This document shows positions 18,107-25,900 of a stretch of 64,000 bases of DNA, one piece after another (position 1 is the first letter of the stretch; each line of letters begins with the position of its first letter). This stretch comes from Azorhizobium oxalatiphilum. GTDB taxonomy: Bacteria > Pseudomonadota > Alphaproteobacteria > Rhizobiales > Xanthobacteraceae. The notes beneath the pieces were generated by a model. It was not told the origin of the DNA and ran no database searches. It was given only the letters and a program-made list of their open reading frames with translations. The DNA is taken from positions 1-64,000 of the forward strand of contig NZ_BMCT01000013.1 in the NCBI RefSeq assembly GCF_014635325.1. The letters are read 5' to 3'. Both the position numbers and the translations under genes were made by a program.

Positions 18107-18943
18107 ATGTCCCTCGATGTGCTGAAGAAGTTGGAAGGCCCCGTCGTCCTGGTGGGCGCCGGCAAGATGGGCGGCGCCATGCTCGAAGGCTGGCTGGCCC
18201 TTGGCCTCGAACCCTCCCGCGTGGTGGTGCTCGATCCCAACCTGCCGGCCGAGGCCGCTGCCGCCTTCACCGCCAAGGGCGTGCAGGCCAATCCCGCCTA
18301 TGACGCCATCCCGCCCGCAGCCGTCCTGATCCTCGCGGTCAAGCCGCAGGTGGCACCCGCCGTGCTGTCCAGCGTGCGCGGCATCGCCGGCCCGAACACC
18401 GTGGTGGTGTCGGTCATGGCCGGGCGCACCATCGGCTTCATTCAGGAATCGTTCCCGCGCGGCATCGCCATCGTCCGCACCATTCCCAACACCCCGGCCG
18501 CCATCGGCCAGGGCGTCACCGTGGCGGTGGCGAACGAAGCGGTTTCCGCCGACGCCAGGGCGGCCGCCTCCGGCCTGCTCGGTGCGGTGGGCATCGTGGA
18601 GTGGGTGGATGACGAGGCGCTGATCGACGCCGCCACCGCCGTCTCCGGCTCCGGTCCGGCCTATGTGTTCCTGCTGGCCGAGGCGCTGGCCAAGGCGGGC
18701 GCGGCCGCCGGCCTGCCGGCGGATCTTGCGGACCGCATCGCGCGCGGCACGGTCTCGGGCGCCGGCGCGCTGCTGGCCCAGTCGGGCATCGCCCCCGCTA
18801 CCCTGCGCCAGAACGTCACCTCTCCCGGTGGAACCACCGCCGCCGCGCTGGCCGTGCTCATGGATGAGGATGAAGGCTTCGGGCCGCTGCTCGTCGAGGC
18901 GGTGGATGCTGCGACGAAGCGCTCGCGGGAACTTGCCGGCTGA
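18107..18943 (+). CDS. proC: Pyrroline-5-carboxylate reductase
   Basis: ProC reduces 1-pyrroline-5-carboxylate to proline with NAD(P)H, the last step of proline synthesis. The 278-aa product shows the Rossmann VVLVGAGKMGGAMLEGWL, AVKPQVAPAVL, VRTIPNTPAAIGQGVT and the C-terminal signature SPGGTTAAALAVL with VEAVDAATKRSRELAG after it. ATG 18107 (AGGT at 18097-18100) is preferred. An in-frame ATG at 18071 with a good GGGAGGAG upstream is possible, but would add 12 basic residues and lies in a hairpin loop. Confidence 0.95.
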   Translation: MSLDVLKKLEGPVVLVGAGKMGGAMLEGWLALGLEPSRVVVLDPNLPAEAAAAFTAKGVQANPAYDAIPPAAVLILAVKPQVAPAVLSSVRGIAGPNTVVVSVMAGRTIGFIQESFPRGIAIVRTIPNTPAAIGQGVTVAVANEAVSADARAAASGLLGAVGIVEWVDDEALIDAATAVSGSGPAYVFLLAEALAKAGAAAGLPADLADRIARGTVSGAGALLAQSGIAPATLRQNVTSPGGTTAAALAVLMDEDEGFGPLLVEAVDAATKRSRELAG

Positions 18944-18972
18944 CGTTTCGTTGCCAAGCTTGGGCACTTGTG

Positions 18973-18998
18973 AGGGCGCTGCGGCGCCCTTACTTTTT
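18973..18998 (+). terminator. Terminator after proC
   Basis: A 7-bp stem (AGGGCGC at 18973-18979 with GCGCCCT at 18984-18990) and TGCG loop is followed by TACTTTTT. Confidence 0.75.
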
Positions 18999-19024
18999 GA
19001 AGATACGAACGGGCCGGAGGACGC

Positions 19025-19687
19025 ATGACCTCGGAGACCAGCCGCGACGCCGCGTTGCGCGCCTTCCTCCAGTTGCTGGAGGAAAAGCCTTTCGAGCGCA
19101 TTGCCCTTGCCGATGTGGCCGAGCATTCGTCCGTGCCGCTCTCGGAACTGCGGGCCGATTTTGGCTCCACCCGTGACCTTCTGGCCGCCTTCTTCCGCGC
19201 CACCGACCGCCACGTGCTGGCCGCCGGCCCCTCGGCGGATGAACTTTCCGACGAGCCGCCCAAGGAGCGCCTGTTCGAGGTGCTGATGCGCCGGCTCGAT
19301 GCGCTGGAGCCCTATCGCGGTGCCGTAGGTTCGCTGACCCGTTCGGCCCGGCGCAATCCGCCGCTTGCCCTGCTGCTGCTGCACCTCGGCGCGCGCTCGC
19401 AGATGTGGATGCTGGCCGCCGCCGGCGTCACCTCCACGGGCCTCGCCGGTGCGGCGCGGGCGCGCGGGCTGGCGCTGCTGTTCGCCCGCATCGTCGGCAT
19501 CTGGCTGGACGATGACGAGGACCCCGGCCTTGCCCGCACCATGGCGGCGCTGGACCGGGAGCTGACCAGTGGCGCCAAGCTGCTGGGCATGCTGGACGAC
19601 ATGGCCTTCCTCGCCATCCCGTGGCGCAAGCGCCGCTCGGATGCGCCGCCCACAACCCGCGAGGCCCGCGCCGCGGCGGAGGCTTGA
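19025..19687 (+). CDS. TetR family transcriptional regulator
   Basis: The product of 220 aa has a TetR-type N-terminal helix-turn-helix: SRDAALRAFLQLLEEKPFER, IALADVAEHSSVPLSELRADFGS (core VAEHSSVPLSELRADFGS), TRDLLAAFF. The C-terminal ligand domain is helical and includes a marked LALLLLHLGARSQMWMLAAAG stretch, whose core is LALLLLHLGARSQMW. A relation to the TetR-like COQ9 fold is possible given the nearby ubiK, but I see no clear COQ9 motif. The effector and targets are unknown. It is followed 52 bases later by the tRNA-binding protein gene. Confidence 0.82.
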   Translation: MTSETSRDAALRAFLQLLEEKPFERIALADVAEHSSVPLSELRADFGSTRDLLAAFFRATDRHVLAAGPSADELSDEPPKERLFEVLMRRLDALEPYRGAVGSLTRSARRNPPLALLLLHLGARSQMWMLAAAGVTSTGLAGAARARGLALLFARIVGIWLDDDEDPGLARTMAALDRELTSGAKLLGMLDDMAFLAIPWRKRRSDAPPTTREARAAAEA

Positions 19688-19739
19688 CCCTCGCCCTCGC
19701 CGCCGTTTCATTGCTGCCGTTGCAAAACGGGAGACAGAG

Positions 19740-20096
19740 ATGGCTGAGGCGGCACAGGCGGGCGTGATCGGGATCGAGGATTTTCTGAAGGTCGATGTGC
19801 GCGTGGGCACCATTGTTGAGGCCCATCCCTTCCCCGAGGCCCGCAAGCCCGCCTACAAGCTGACCATCGACTTCGGCTCGCAGATCGGGGTGAAACGCTC
19901 TTCGGCGCAGATCACCGAGCATTACAAGCTTGAGGAACTGGTGGGCCGTCAGGTGGCGGGCGTGGTGAACCTGCCGCCGCGCCGCATCGGCCCCTTCATG
20001 TCCGAAGTGCTGACGCTCGGCTTTCCCGACGCGCAGGGCGCGGTGGTTCTGGTGACGCCCGGCACGGCGGTGCCGAACGGGGCGCGGTTGTTCTGA
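19740..20096 (+). CDS. CsaA-like tRNA-binding protein
   Basis: This 118-aa single-domain OB-fold protein is of the tRNA_bind/CsaA family. Visible family stretches are FLKVDVRVGTIVEAHPFPEARKP, of which VDVRVGTIVEAHPFPEARKP is the core, the KLTIDFGSQIGVKRSSAQIT segment, VGRQVAGVVNLPPRRIGPF and SEVLTLGFPDAQGAVVLV. CsaA from Bacillus has chaperone-like activity and binds tRNA. GGGAGA lies shortly before the ATG. The same frame is open upstream, inside the end of the TetR gene, but that is a shadow. Confidence 0.9.
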   Translation: MAEAAQAGVIGIEDFLKVDVRVGTIVEAHPFPEARKPAYKLTIDFGSQIGVKRSSAQITEHYKLEELVGRQVAGVVNLPPRRIGPFMSEVLTLGFPDAQGAVVLVTPGTAVPNGARLF

Positions 20097-20108
20097 GAGG
20101 GCCTGCGT

Positions 20109-20564
20109 TCAGAGCTGCTTGGTCATATAGACCTGATGGAAGCCCTCCCGCGCCACGCGGTGGGTTTCCACATAGCCGGCCCGGTCGTAGAGGGCGATGT
20201 TCTCGGTGAGAACCTCATTGGTGTAGAGGCGGATGGCCTCATAGCCCGCCGCGCGGGCGGTCGCTTCCGCAAAGGCCAGCAGGCGGTGGCCGAAACCCCG
20301 CCGCTGGGCGGTGGGCGCAACCGCGATATTGTCGAGGAACATGAAGTCCGGCTCGCGCACCAGCACCACGAGGCCGGCCACCGCGCCGTCCGCTTCCAGC
20401 ACATGCACCGTCCCCTGCGCGACGAGGTCCGCATAATCGTCCTGCATGGGGAAGGGCAGGCGCCCCATGCGCGGGATGTGGATGCCATAGGCCGCGTCCA
20501 CGATGGCGGTGATGGCGGGTACGTCGTCGGCGTGGGCGGGGCGGATGATGGGAGCGGGGCTCAT
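20109..20564 (-). CDS. GNAT family N-acetyltransferase
   Basis: The product of 151 aa has the GNAT fold order: IIRPAHADDVPAITAIVDAAY at the N terminus (core IRPAHADDVPAITAIVDAAY), the VAGLVVLVREPDFMFLDNIAV strands, the acetyl-CoA loop APTAQRRGFGHRLLAFAE (R-x-x-G-x-G/A type), and YTNEVLTENIALYDRAGYVE near the end. The substrate is unknown. Its ATG overlaps the stop of the histidine kinase gene by 4 bases (ATGA), so it is the last gene of the MarR-OmpR-kinase transcript. Confidence 0.88.
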   Translation of the reverse strand: MSPAPIIRPAHADDVPAITAIVDAAYGIHIPRMGRLPFPMQDDYADLVAQGTVHVLEADGAVAGLVVLVREPDFMFLDNIAVAPTAQRRGFGHRLLAFAEATARAAGYEAIRLYTNEVLTENIALYDRAGYVETHRVAREGFHQVYMTKQL

Positions 20565-21949
20565 ACGGGAAGCCGGATGGTGGCGCGCAGGCCCCCGAGG
20601 GGGCTGTCGGCGAGGATGACGTCGCCGCCATGGGCGCGGGCGATGTCGCGGGCGATGGAGAGGCCGAGGCCGGAGCCGCCCGCATCCTGATTGCGGGCAT
20701 CGTCCAGCCGCAGGAAGGGACGGAACACGTCCTCGCGCTTGTCCTCGGGAATGCCGGGGCCGTTGTCGTCCACGGTGACGATCAGCCAGCGGGCATCGCG
20801 GGTGCCGGTGATCTCCAGCTTCTTCGCATAGCGCGTGGCGTTGCCCACGAGATTGCCGATGCAGCGGCGCAGCGCATCCGCCTTCACCTGCACCAGCGGC
20901 GGCCCCATGAAGCTGCAACTGGCCTCGGCGCCGGAGCGCTGGGCGTTGGCGCAGAGTTCCTCGATGAGCTGGGACATGTCGGTGAGTGCCGCCTGCTCGC
21001 CGCCGTCGCCGCGCGCGAAGGCGAGATAGGCTTCCAGCATGCCCTGCAGCTCGTCCACGTCCTTCTTCAGCGCGTCCACCTCCGGCCCCTCGGGGAGGAA
21101 GGCCAGTTCCAGCTTGAAGCGGGTGAGGATGGTGCGCATGTCATGCGACACGCCGGCCAGCATGGTGGTGCGCTGCTCGATCTGGCGCTCGATGCGGCGC
21201 TTCATCTCCAGGAAGGCGACGGACGCCCTTCGGACTTCACGGGCACCACGCGGGCGAAAATTCTCCACGTCGCGGCCCTTGCCGAAGGCTTCCGCCGCAT
21301 CGGCCAGATTCTCGATGGGGCGGATCTGGTTGCGCAGGAACAGGATGGCCACCGCCAGCAGCACCAGCGACGTGCCCACCATCCAGAGCAGGAAGATGTG
21401 GGAGTTGGAGGCGTAGGCGGCATTGCGGGGCGCGAAGATGCGCAGCACCACATTGTCCATCTTTACCCGCACCTCGATGAGGTTCGAGCGCCCCACCGTG
21501 TCTACCCAGTAGGGCTGCTTCACCCGGCGGCCGATCTCGCGCGACAGCGCGCCGTCGAGAATGGAGAAGAAGGGACGTGGACCGGGGGCGGGCAGCGGGT
21601 CCGGCGGCATCAGGTCCACGGACAGTTCCAGACTCTGCCAGGCGATGCGGCGCAGCGTCTGGAAATCCTTCTCGGACGGATAGGCGGCATAAAGGTCCAC
21701 CACCGCTGCGATGTCCTGTCCCACCGAGGCGGACAGGCGGCGGGTGACGCTGTTGTAGTGGCGCTCCATGAACACGAAAGCCACCACCGATTGCAGGATC
21801 ACCATGGGCACCACGATGATCAGCAGCGAGCGGGGGAACAGGCCCTTGGGCGTGACGCGGTTGAACCACGCGCCCATGCGGGCGTTGGCTTCGGCGAGGA
21901 AGTCGCCGAGGTTGCGCAGGCCCGCCTTGCTCGCCCCCATGAAGGTCAC
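20561..21949 (-). CDS. Two-component sensor histidine kinase (EnvZ-like)
   Basis: This 462-aa inner-membrane kinase has a first membrane helix near residue 40 (SLLIIVVPMVILQSVVAFVF), a periplasmic sensor part, and a second helix (HIFLLWMVGTSLVLLAVAIL). A HAMP domain, the H-box LAGVSHDMRTILTRFKLEL (phospho-His269), an N-box NLVGNATRYA and G-boxes DNGPGIP and GGSGLGLSIARDI follow. The GTG start is in a GTGA overlap with the response regulator gene; ATG 21940 is the alternative. The HDMRT-type H-box is typical of the EnvZ group. The partner is the OmpR-type regulator just upstream. Confidence 0.93.
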   Translation of the reverse strand: MTFMGASKAGLRNLGDFLAEANARMGAWFNRVTPKGLFPRSLLIIVVPMVILQSVVAFVFMERHYNSVTRRLSASVGQDIAAVVDLYAAYPSEKDFQTLRRIAWQSLELSVDLMPPDPLPAPGPRPFFSILDGALSREIGRRVKQPYWVDTVGRSNLIEVRVKMDNVVLRIFAPRNAAYASNSHIFLLWMVGTSLVLLAVAILFLRNQIRPIENLADAAEAFGKGRDVENFRPRGAREVRRASVAFLEMKRRIERQIEQRTTMLAGVSHDMRTILTRFKLELAFLPEGPEVDALKKDVDELQGMLEAYLAFARGDGGEQAALTDMSQLIEELCANAQRSGAEASCSFMGPPLVQVKADALRRCIGNLVGNATRYAKKLEITGTRDARWLIVTVDDNGPGIPEDKREDVFRPFLRLDDARNQDAGGSGLGLSIARDIARAHGGDVILADSPLGGLRATIRLPV

Positions 21950-22665
21950 GGCGTCACCACCAGCCGGTAGCCGATCCCGCGCACGGTCTGCACGAAGGAG
22001 GGATTGGCGGGATCGCGCTCCACCTTGCGGCGCAGGCGGTTCACCTGCACGTCCACCGCCCGTTCGCTGGCGGCGCCGCCGCCGGCCAGCGCGAGGCGCG
22101 GCACGGTTTCGCCCGGCGCCTCGGCCAGCGCGCGCAGCATGTCGCGCTCGCGCTCGGTGATGCGCACCGGCTCGCCGAGGCGGCTCAGTTCGCCCCGGCC
22201 GAGGTGGAAGGTGAAATCGCCGAAGCGCACGCTCTCGATGGCCTTCTGCGGCGGCGGCGTGGTGCGCTTCAGGATGGAGCCGATGCGCAGCAGCAGTTCG
22301 CGCGGCTCGAAGGGTTTTGCGACGTAATCATCCACCCCGGCTTCGAGGCCGGTGATGCGGTCGGTGGTCTCCGAGCGCGCGGTGAGCATGAGGATGGGCA
22401 CGGCGGACGAGGTGCGCAGCGAGCGGGCGAATTCGATGCCGGTCTCGCCGGGCATCATCACGTCCAGCACCAGCAGGTCGAATTCCAGGCCGACCATGCG
22501 CCCGCGCGCCTCCTGCGCCGAGGCGGCGGTGGTCACGCGGTAGCCGTGCTCGCTGAGGAAGCGGGACAGCAGGGTGCGGATGCGGTTGTCGTCATCCACC
22601 ACCAGCAGATGGGGGGCATCGTCGGGCAAGGGCGGAGGGGCGGCGCGCTGGGCAGTCTCGGTCAT
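21946..22665 (-). CDS. OmpR family response regulator (PetR-like)
   Basis: The product of 239 aa has a receiver domain (acidic pocket VVDDDNRIR, phospho-acceptor D68 in LLVLDVMMPGETG, conserved Lys in YVAKPFEPREL) and a C-terminal winged-helix DNA-binding domain (VRITERERDMLRALAEAPGE, SERAVDVQVNRLRRKVE, VQTVRGIGYRL). It stands between a MarR gene and its kinase. MarR followed by OmpR matches the petP-petR order described for Rhodobacter capsulatus, so it may be a PetR homologue; that is inference. Confidence 0.93.
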   Translation of the reverse strand: MTETAQRAAPPPLPDDAPHLLVVDDDNRIRTLLSRFLSEHGYRVTTAASAQEARGRMVGLEFDLLVLDVMMPGETGIEFARSLRTSSAVPILMLTARSETTDRITGLEAGVDDYVAKPFEPRELLLRIGSILKRTTPPPQKAIESVRFGDFTFHLGRGELSRLGEPVRITERERDMLRALAEAPGETVPRLALAGGGAASERAVDVQVNRLRRKVERDPANPSFVQTVRGIGYRLVVTP

Positions 22666-22674
22666 GGCCTTCCT

Positions 22675-23223
22675 TCAGGCGGACGGGGGACGGGCCGCCT
22701 GCGCCCGATGTACCAGCCGTTCCACCTCGGCGCGATCCTCCCGGTCGATCATGGCGACAAGAAAGCGGCGGGCCGCGTCTTCCGCGTCCGGCCCGCATTC
22801 GCCGAGCGCGCTGGCAATGCGGCGGCTCTGGATGGCCACGAAATCCCGCGCGAGCGCTTCACCCTTGGTGGTGGGATAGAGCAGGCGCTGGCGGCGATCG
22901 GCGGCGCCGGCCCGGCTCTCCACGAAGCCCTCGTCCACCAGCTCGCGCAGCACGCGGCCGAGGCTCTGCTTGGTGATGCGCAGGATGTCGAGCAGCTCCG
23001 TCACGCGCATGCCTGGATTGCGATTGACGAAATGCAGGACACGATGGTGTGCGCGGCCAAAGCCGAAGGGGGCGAGAATCTCGTCGGGATCGCCCACGAA
23101 GTCTCTGTAGGCAAAGAAGAAAAGCTCGATAAGCTCGACAAAGCTGCGCTCCGGCGCAGTCTCGGCCTTGGACGCCGGGGCGCGGGGAGGGGCCGGCTCG
23201 GCCAGCTGATTTATGTCAGTCAT
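22675..23223 (-). CDS. MarR family transcriptional regulator (PetP-like)
   Basis: The product of 182 aa has a winged-helix MarR domain: FGFGRAHHRVLHFVNRNPGMRVTELL (core HHRVLHFVNRNPGMRVTELL), LRITKQSLGRVLRELVDEGFVE, the wing region ADRRQRLLYPTTKGEALAR. It is divergent from ilvE and is followed after 9 bases by the OmpR gene. An inverted repeat AATGATCG...CGATCATT in the divergent gap (23271-23310) is a candidate operator. The MarR-OmpR order is that of petP-petR. Confidence 0.9.
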   Translation of the reverse strand: MTDINQLAEPAPPRAPASKAETAPERSFVELIELFFFAYRDFVGDPDEILAPFGFGRAHHRVLHFVNRNPGMRVTELLDILRITKQSLGRVLRELVDEGFVESRAGAADRRQRLLYPTTKGEALARDFVAIQSRRIASALGECGPDAEDAARRFLVAMIDREDRAEVERLVHRAQAARPPSA

Positions 23224-23270
23224 GTTGACTTTTTTCAGTCCGATCGTTACTCACGGGGCGTCGGCGACGA

Positions 23271-23310
23271 AATGATCGTTCTCGAACGTGCTTCCGAATG
23301 TTCGATCATT
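23271..23310. promoter_or_regulatory. Inverted repeat in the MarR/ilvE divergent region
   Basis: Perfect 8-bp arms AATGATCG (23271-23278) and CGATCATT (23303-23310) are separated by 24 bases, with a further GAAC/GTTC pair inside (23284-23287, 23300-23303). A related CGATCGTT lies at 23241-23248. Candidate binding site for the MarR protein; centre spacing is unusual for MarR, so looping or two half-sites are possible. Confidence 0.4.
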
Positions 23311-23437
23311 GCGCTGCCCGTGAAAAGGCCCATATCCTTGGGCATTGAAAATATCGACAACCTTCCGTCCCTGCAAAGCATTGACGCAAGGCAAGCAAGG
23401 GCCGCCAGAAAGACGTGCCCGACCAGGAGTGAAGATC

Positions 23438-24331
23438 ATGAGTGGAGAGCCTTTCGACAAACGTGACGGCTGGATCTGGATGGACGGCGCTCTGGTGCCG
23501 TGGCAGGACGCCAAGCTGCACGTACTCTCCCATGGTCTGCACTATGCTTCGTGCGTGTTCGAGGGCGAGCGCGCCTATGGCGGCACGATCTTCAAGTCCA
23601 CGCAGCATTCCGAGCGCCTCAAGCTCTCGGCCGAGATGCTGGACTTCACCATTCCCTACTCGATCGAAGAGATCGATGCGGCGAAGAAGCTGACGCTGGA
23701 GAAGAACAATCTCGTGGACGCCTATGTCCGCCCGGTGGCGTGGCGTGGCAGCGAGATGATGGGCGTCTCCGCCCAGCACAACAAGATCCACCTCGCCATC
23801 GGCGTGTGGGAGTGGCCGAGCTATTTCGACCCCGAGCAGCGCACCAAGGGCCTGCGCCTCGACCTCGCGGAGTTCCGCCGCCCCGATCCGGCGACGATCC
23901 CGTGCAAGGCCAAGGCCGCCGGCCTCTACATGATCTGCACCATCTCCAAGCATAAGGCGGAGCGTCGCGGCTTCGCCGATGCGATGATGCTGGATTATCG
24001 CGGCTACGTGGCCGAGTGCACCGGCGCCAACATCTTCTTCGTGAAGGACGGCGTGATCCATACCCCGAAGCCCGATTGCTTCCTGGACGGCATCACCCGC
24101 CGCACGGTGATCGAGCTGGCGCAACGCCACGGCATCGAAGTGGTCGAGCGCCACATCCTGCCGGAGGAGCTTGCCGGCTTCACCGAGTGCTTCGTCACCG
24201 GCACCGCCGCCGAAGTGACCCCGGTGGGCGAGATCGCCGACTGGAAGTTCACGCCGTCGGGCATCACCCATCAGCTGATGGACGCCTATACGGCCGAGAC
24301 GCACCCGAAGTCGGCGGCTGCCGCCGCCTGA
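23438..24331 (+). CDS. ilvE: Branched-chain amino acid aminotransferase
   Basis: This PLP fold-type IV transaminase of 297 aa interconverts branched-chain amino acids and their 2-oxo acids. Motifs are HVLSHGLHYASCVFEGERAY at the start, YVRPVAWRGSEMMGV, the PLP-lysine region CKAKAAGLYMICTISKHKA, AMMLDYRGYVAECTGANIFF, and TRRTVIELAQRHGIEV with VTGTAAEVTPVGEI near the end. AGGAG lies 8 bases before the ATG; an open extension upstream is not protein-like. It is divergent from the MarR gene and ends at a very strong terminator. Confidence 0.93.
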   Translation: MSGEPFDKRDGWIWMDGALVPWQDAKLHVLSHGLHYASCVFEGERAYGGTIFKSTQHSERLKLSAEMLDFTIPYSIEEIDAAKKLTLEKNNLVDAYVRPVAWRGSEMMGVSAQHNKIHLAIGVWEWPSYFDPEQRTKGLRLDLAEFRRPDPATIPCKAKAAGLYMICTISKHKAERRGFADAMMLDYRGYVAECTGANIFFVKDGVIHTPKPDCFLDGITRRTVIELAQRHGIEVVERHILPEELAGFTECFVTGTAAEVTPVGEIADWKFTPSGITHQLMDAYTAETHPKSAAAAA

Positions 24332-24351
24332 GGCCGCATCGCGCTGAAATG

Positions 24352-24395
24352 AGAAAGGCCGCCCCGGAGATATCCGGGGCGGCCTTTCTGCTTTT
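24352..24395. terminator. Bidirectional terminator between ilvE and moaE
   Basis: A perfect 17-bp stem (24352-24368 with 24373-24389) closes a GATA loop and is followed by GCTTTT on the plus strand. The arms contain AGAAAGG/CCTTTCT, so it can act for both converging genes. Confidence 0.9.
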
Positions 24396-24419
24396 CGGGA
24401 TGTGAAATCGGGAGGCCTC

Positions 24420-24923
24420 TCAGCCCAGCGCCTTGCCCCAGCGTTCCGCAGCCGTGTCGTCGGCGTCCTTGGCTTCCACCCAGGCGCCGTCGTCGGTGCG
24501 GCCGGGACGCTCCTCCTTCTTCCAGAAGGGAGCGTTGGTCTTCAGCCAGTCCATCAGGAATTCCGCCGCCGAAAACGCCGCGCCGCGATGGGGCGAGGCG
24601 GTGACGACGAGCACGATCACCTCACCCGGCACGATGCGGCCGAAGCGGTGGACCACGCGGGCACCCTGAAGCGGCCAGCGGGCGCGGGCCTCGTCCAGGA
24701 TGCGGCGCATCTCCTCCTCGGCCATGCCGGGATAATGCTCAAGGTGCAGGGCCGCGAGCGGCACGCCATCCTTCACGTCCGCCCGGCACAGGCCGGTGAA
24801 GGTGACGATGGCGCCGATGTCGGTGCGCCCTTCCGTCAGCGCGGCGGCCTCGGCAGCGGCGTCGAAGGGCTCGGCCTGCACGCGGACCGAGAAGGTTTCA
24901 CTGGCGGGCAGGCCGTCGCTCAT
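24420..24923 (-). CDS. moaE: Molybdopterin synthase catalytic subunit
   Basis: MoaE (167 aa) uses the MoaD thiocarboxylate to insert the dithiolene sulfurs into cyclic pyranopterin monophosphate, giving molybdopterin. Diagnostic stretches are GAIVTFTGLCRADVKDG, LHLEHYPGMAEEEMRRILDE, VVHRFGRIVPGEVIVLVV, ASPHRGAAFSAAEFLMDWLK and the active-site PFWKKEERPG with the conserved lysine. It lies 3 bases after moaD. Confidence 0.95.
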   Translation of the reverse strand: MSDGLPASETFSVRVQAEPFDAAAEAAALTEGRTDIGAIVTFTGLCRADVKDGVPLAALHLEHYPGMAEEEMRRILDEARARWPLQGARVVHRFGRIVPGEVIVLVVTASPHRGAAFSAAEFLMDWLKTNAPFWKKEERPGRTDDGAWVEAKDADDTAAERWGKALG

Positions 24924-24926
24924 GGC

Positions 24927-25178
24927 TCAGCCCCCGGTCATGGGCGGGAAGAAGGCGATCTCGCGCGCATCCCCCAGCGGGGCGTCGGGCTTCACATGGC
25001 GGCGGTCGAGGGCCGCGCGCACCACGGCGGGGTTCTCGAAGGCATAGGCGTGGCCGCCGCCCTTGGCCTTCAGCCATCCGGCGAGGTCAGCCACGGTGGT
25101 GATGCCGGCCGGCACCTCGATTTCTTCCTCGGCGCGCCCGACGCGTTCCCGCAGCCAGGCGAAATAGAGCACCTTCAC
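24927..25178 (-). CDS. moaD: Molybdopterin synthase sulfur carrier subunit
   Basis: MoaD is an 83-aa ubiquitin-fold sulfur carrier ending in the required Gly-Gly (PPMTGG), which is adenylated and thiocarboxylated before reaction with MoaE. It begins VLYFAWLRERVG, typical of the family. The GTG start is in a GTGA overlap with pgsA. Confidence 0.93.
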   Translation of the reverse strand: MKVLYFAWLRERVGRAEEEIEVPAGITTVADLAGWLKAKGGGHAYAFENPAVVRAALDRRHVKPDAPLGDAREIAFFPPMTGG

Positions 25179-25807
25179 CGATTGTCTCCTGCCACCAGAT
25201 GGCGTCCCCCGGCGCGGAAATAATCATAGCCCGTATAGAGGGTGAGGACCGCTGAGACCCAAAGCAGCACCAGCCCGGCGAGCGTCACGCCCGGCACCAG
25301 CCTGTCACCCGCAGGACCTGCCAGCAGGAAGCCTACGGACACCAGCTGGAGCGTGGTCTTCCACTTGGCGAGGCGGGAGACGGGCACACTCACACGCAGC
25401 TCGGCCAGGAACTCGCGCAGGCCGGAGACAAGGATCTCGCGGCACAGGATCACCACCGCCGCCCACATGGACCAGCCCCGGATGGTGCCGTCGAAGGCCA
25501 GCATCAGGAGGCAGGTGGAGACCAGCAGCTTGTCGGCGATGGGATCCAGCATGCGGCCGATGGCCGATTGCTGCGACCAGGCGCGGGCCAGATAGCCGTC
25601 GAAGAAATCGGTGACGGCGGCGGCCACGAACAGGCCCAGCGCCACCCAGCGCAGCACGAAGCCGCCCTGCAGGAAGTCGGCCCAGAACAGGCAGGCCGCC
25701 ACCAGCGGCACCGCCGCGCAGCGGGAATAGGTGAGAATGTTCGGCAGCGAGAAGGCGAGGTTCCGCGCCGGTGCGGGAGAGGATGGTCGGGTCACTGCTT
25801 CGGCCAT
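25175..25807 (-). CDS. pgsA: CDP-diacylglycerol--glycerol-3-phosphate 3-phosphatidyltransferase
   Basis: PgsA makes phosphatidylglycerol phosphate from CDP-diacylglycerol and glycerol 3-phosphate in the inner membrane. The 210-aa protein has about five hydrophobic helices, starts with LAFSLPNILTYSRCAAVPLV, and carries the CDP-alcohol phosphotransferase motif DFFDGYLARAWSQQSAIGRM followed by LDPIADK (D-G-x2-A-R-x8-G-x3-D-x3-D). The run uvrC-pgsA-moaD-moaE is, as I recall, conserved in Hyphomicrobiales. Confidence 0.95.
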   Translation of the reverse strand: MAEAVTRPSSPAPARNLAFSLPNILTYSRCAAVPLVAACLFWADFLQGGFVLRWVALGLFVAAAVTDFFDGYLARAWSQQSAIGRMLDPIADKLLVSTCLLMLAFDGTIRGWSMWAAVVILCREILVSGLREFLAELRVSVPVSRLAKWKTTLQLVSVGFLLAGPAGDRLVPGVTLAGLVLLWVSAVLTLYTGYDYFRAGGRHLVAGDNR

Positions 25808-25900
25808 GCCTTGGGGCTCGTCATTGCGCGGCGGGGCGCCGGTTTCGGAGAGCGTGTGCGGGACACTGTGCGCGGCAAAGCCGGCGAGGTCGAGGCCGCC

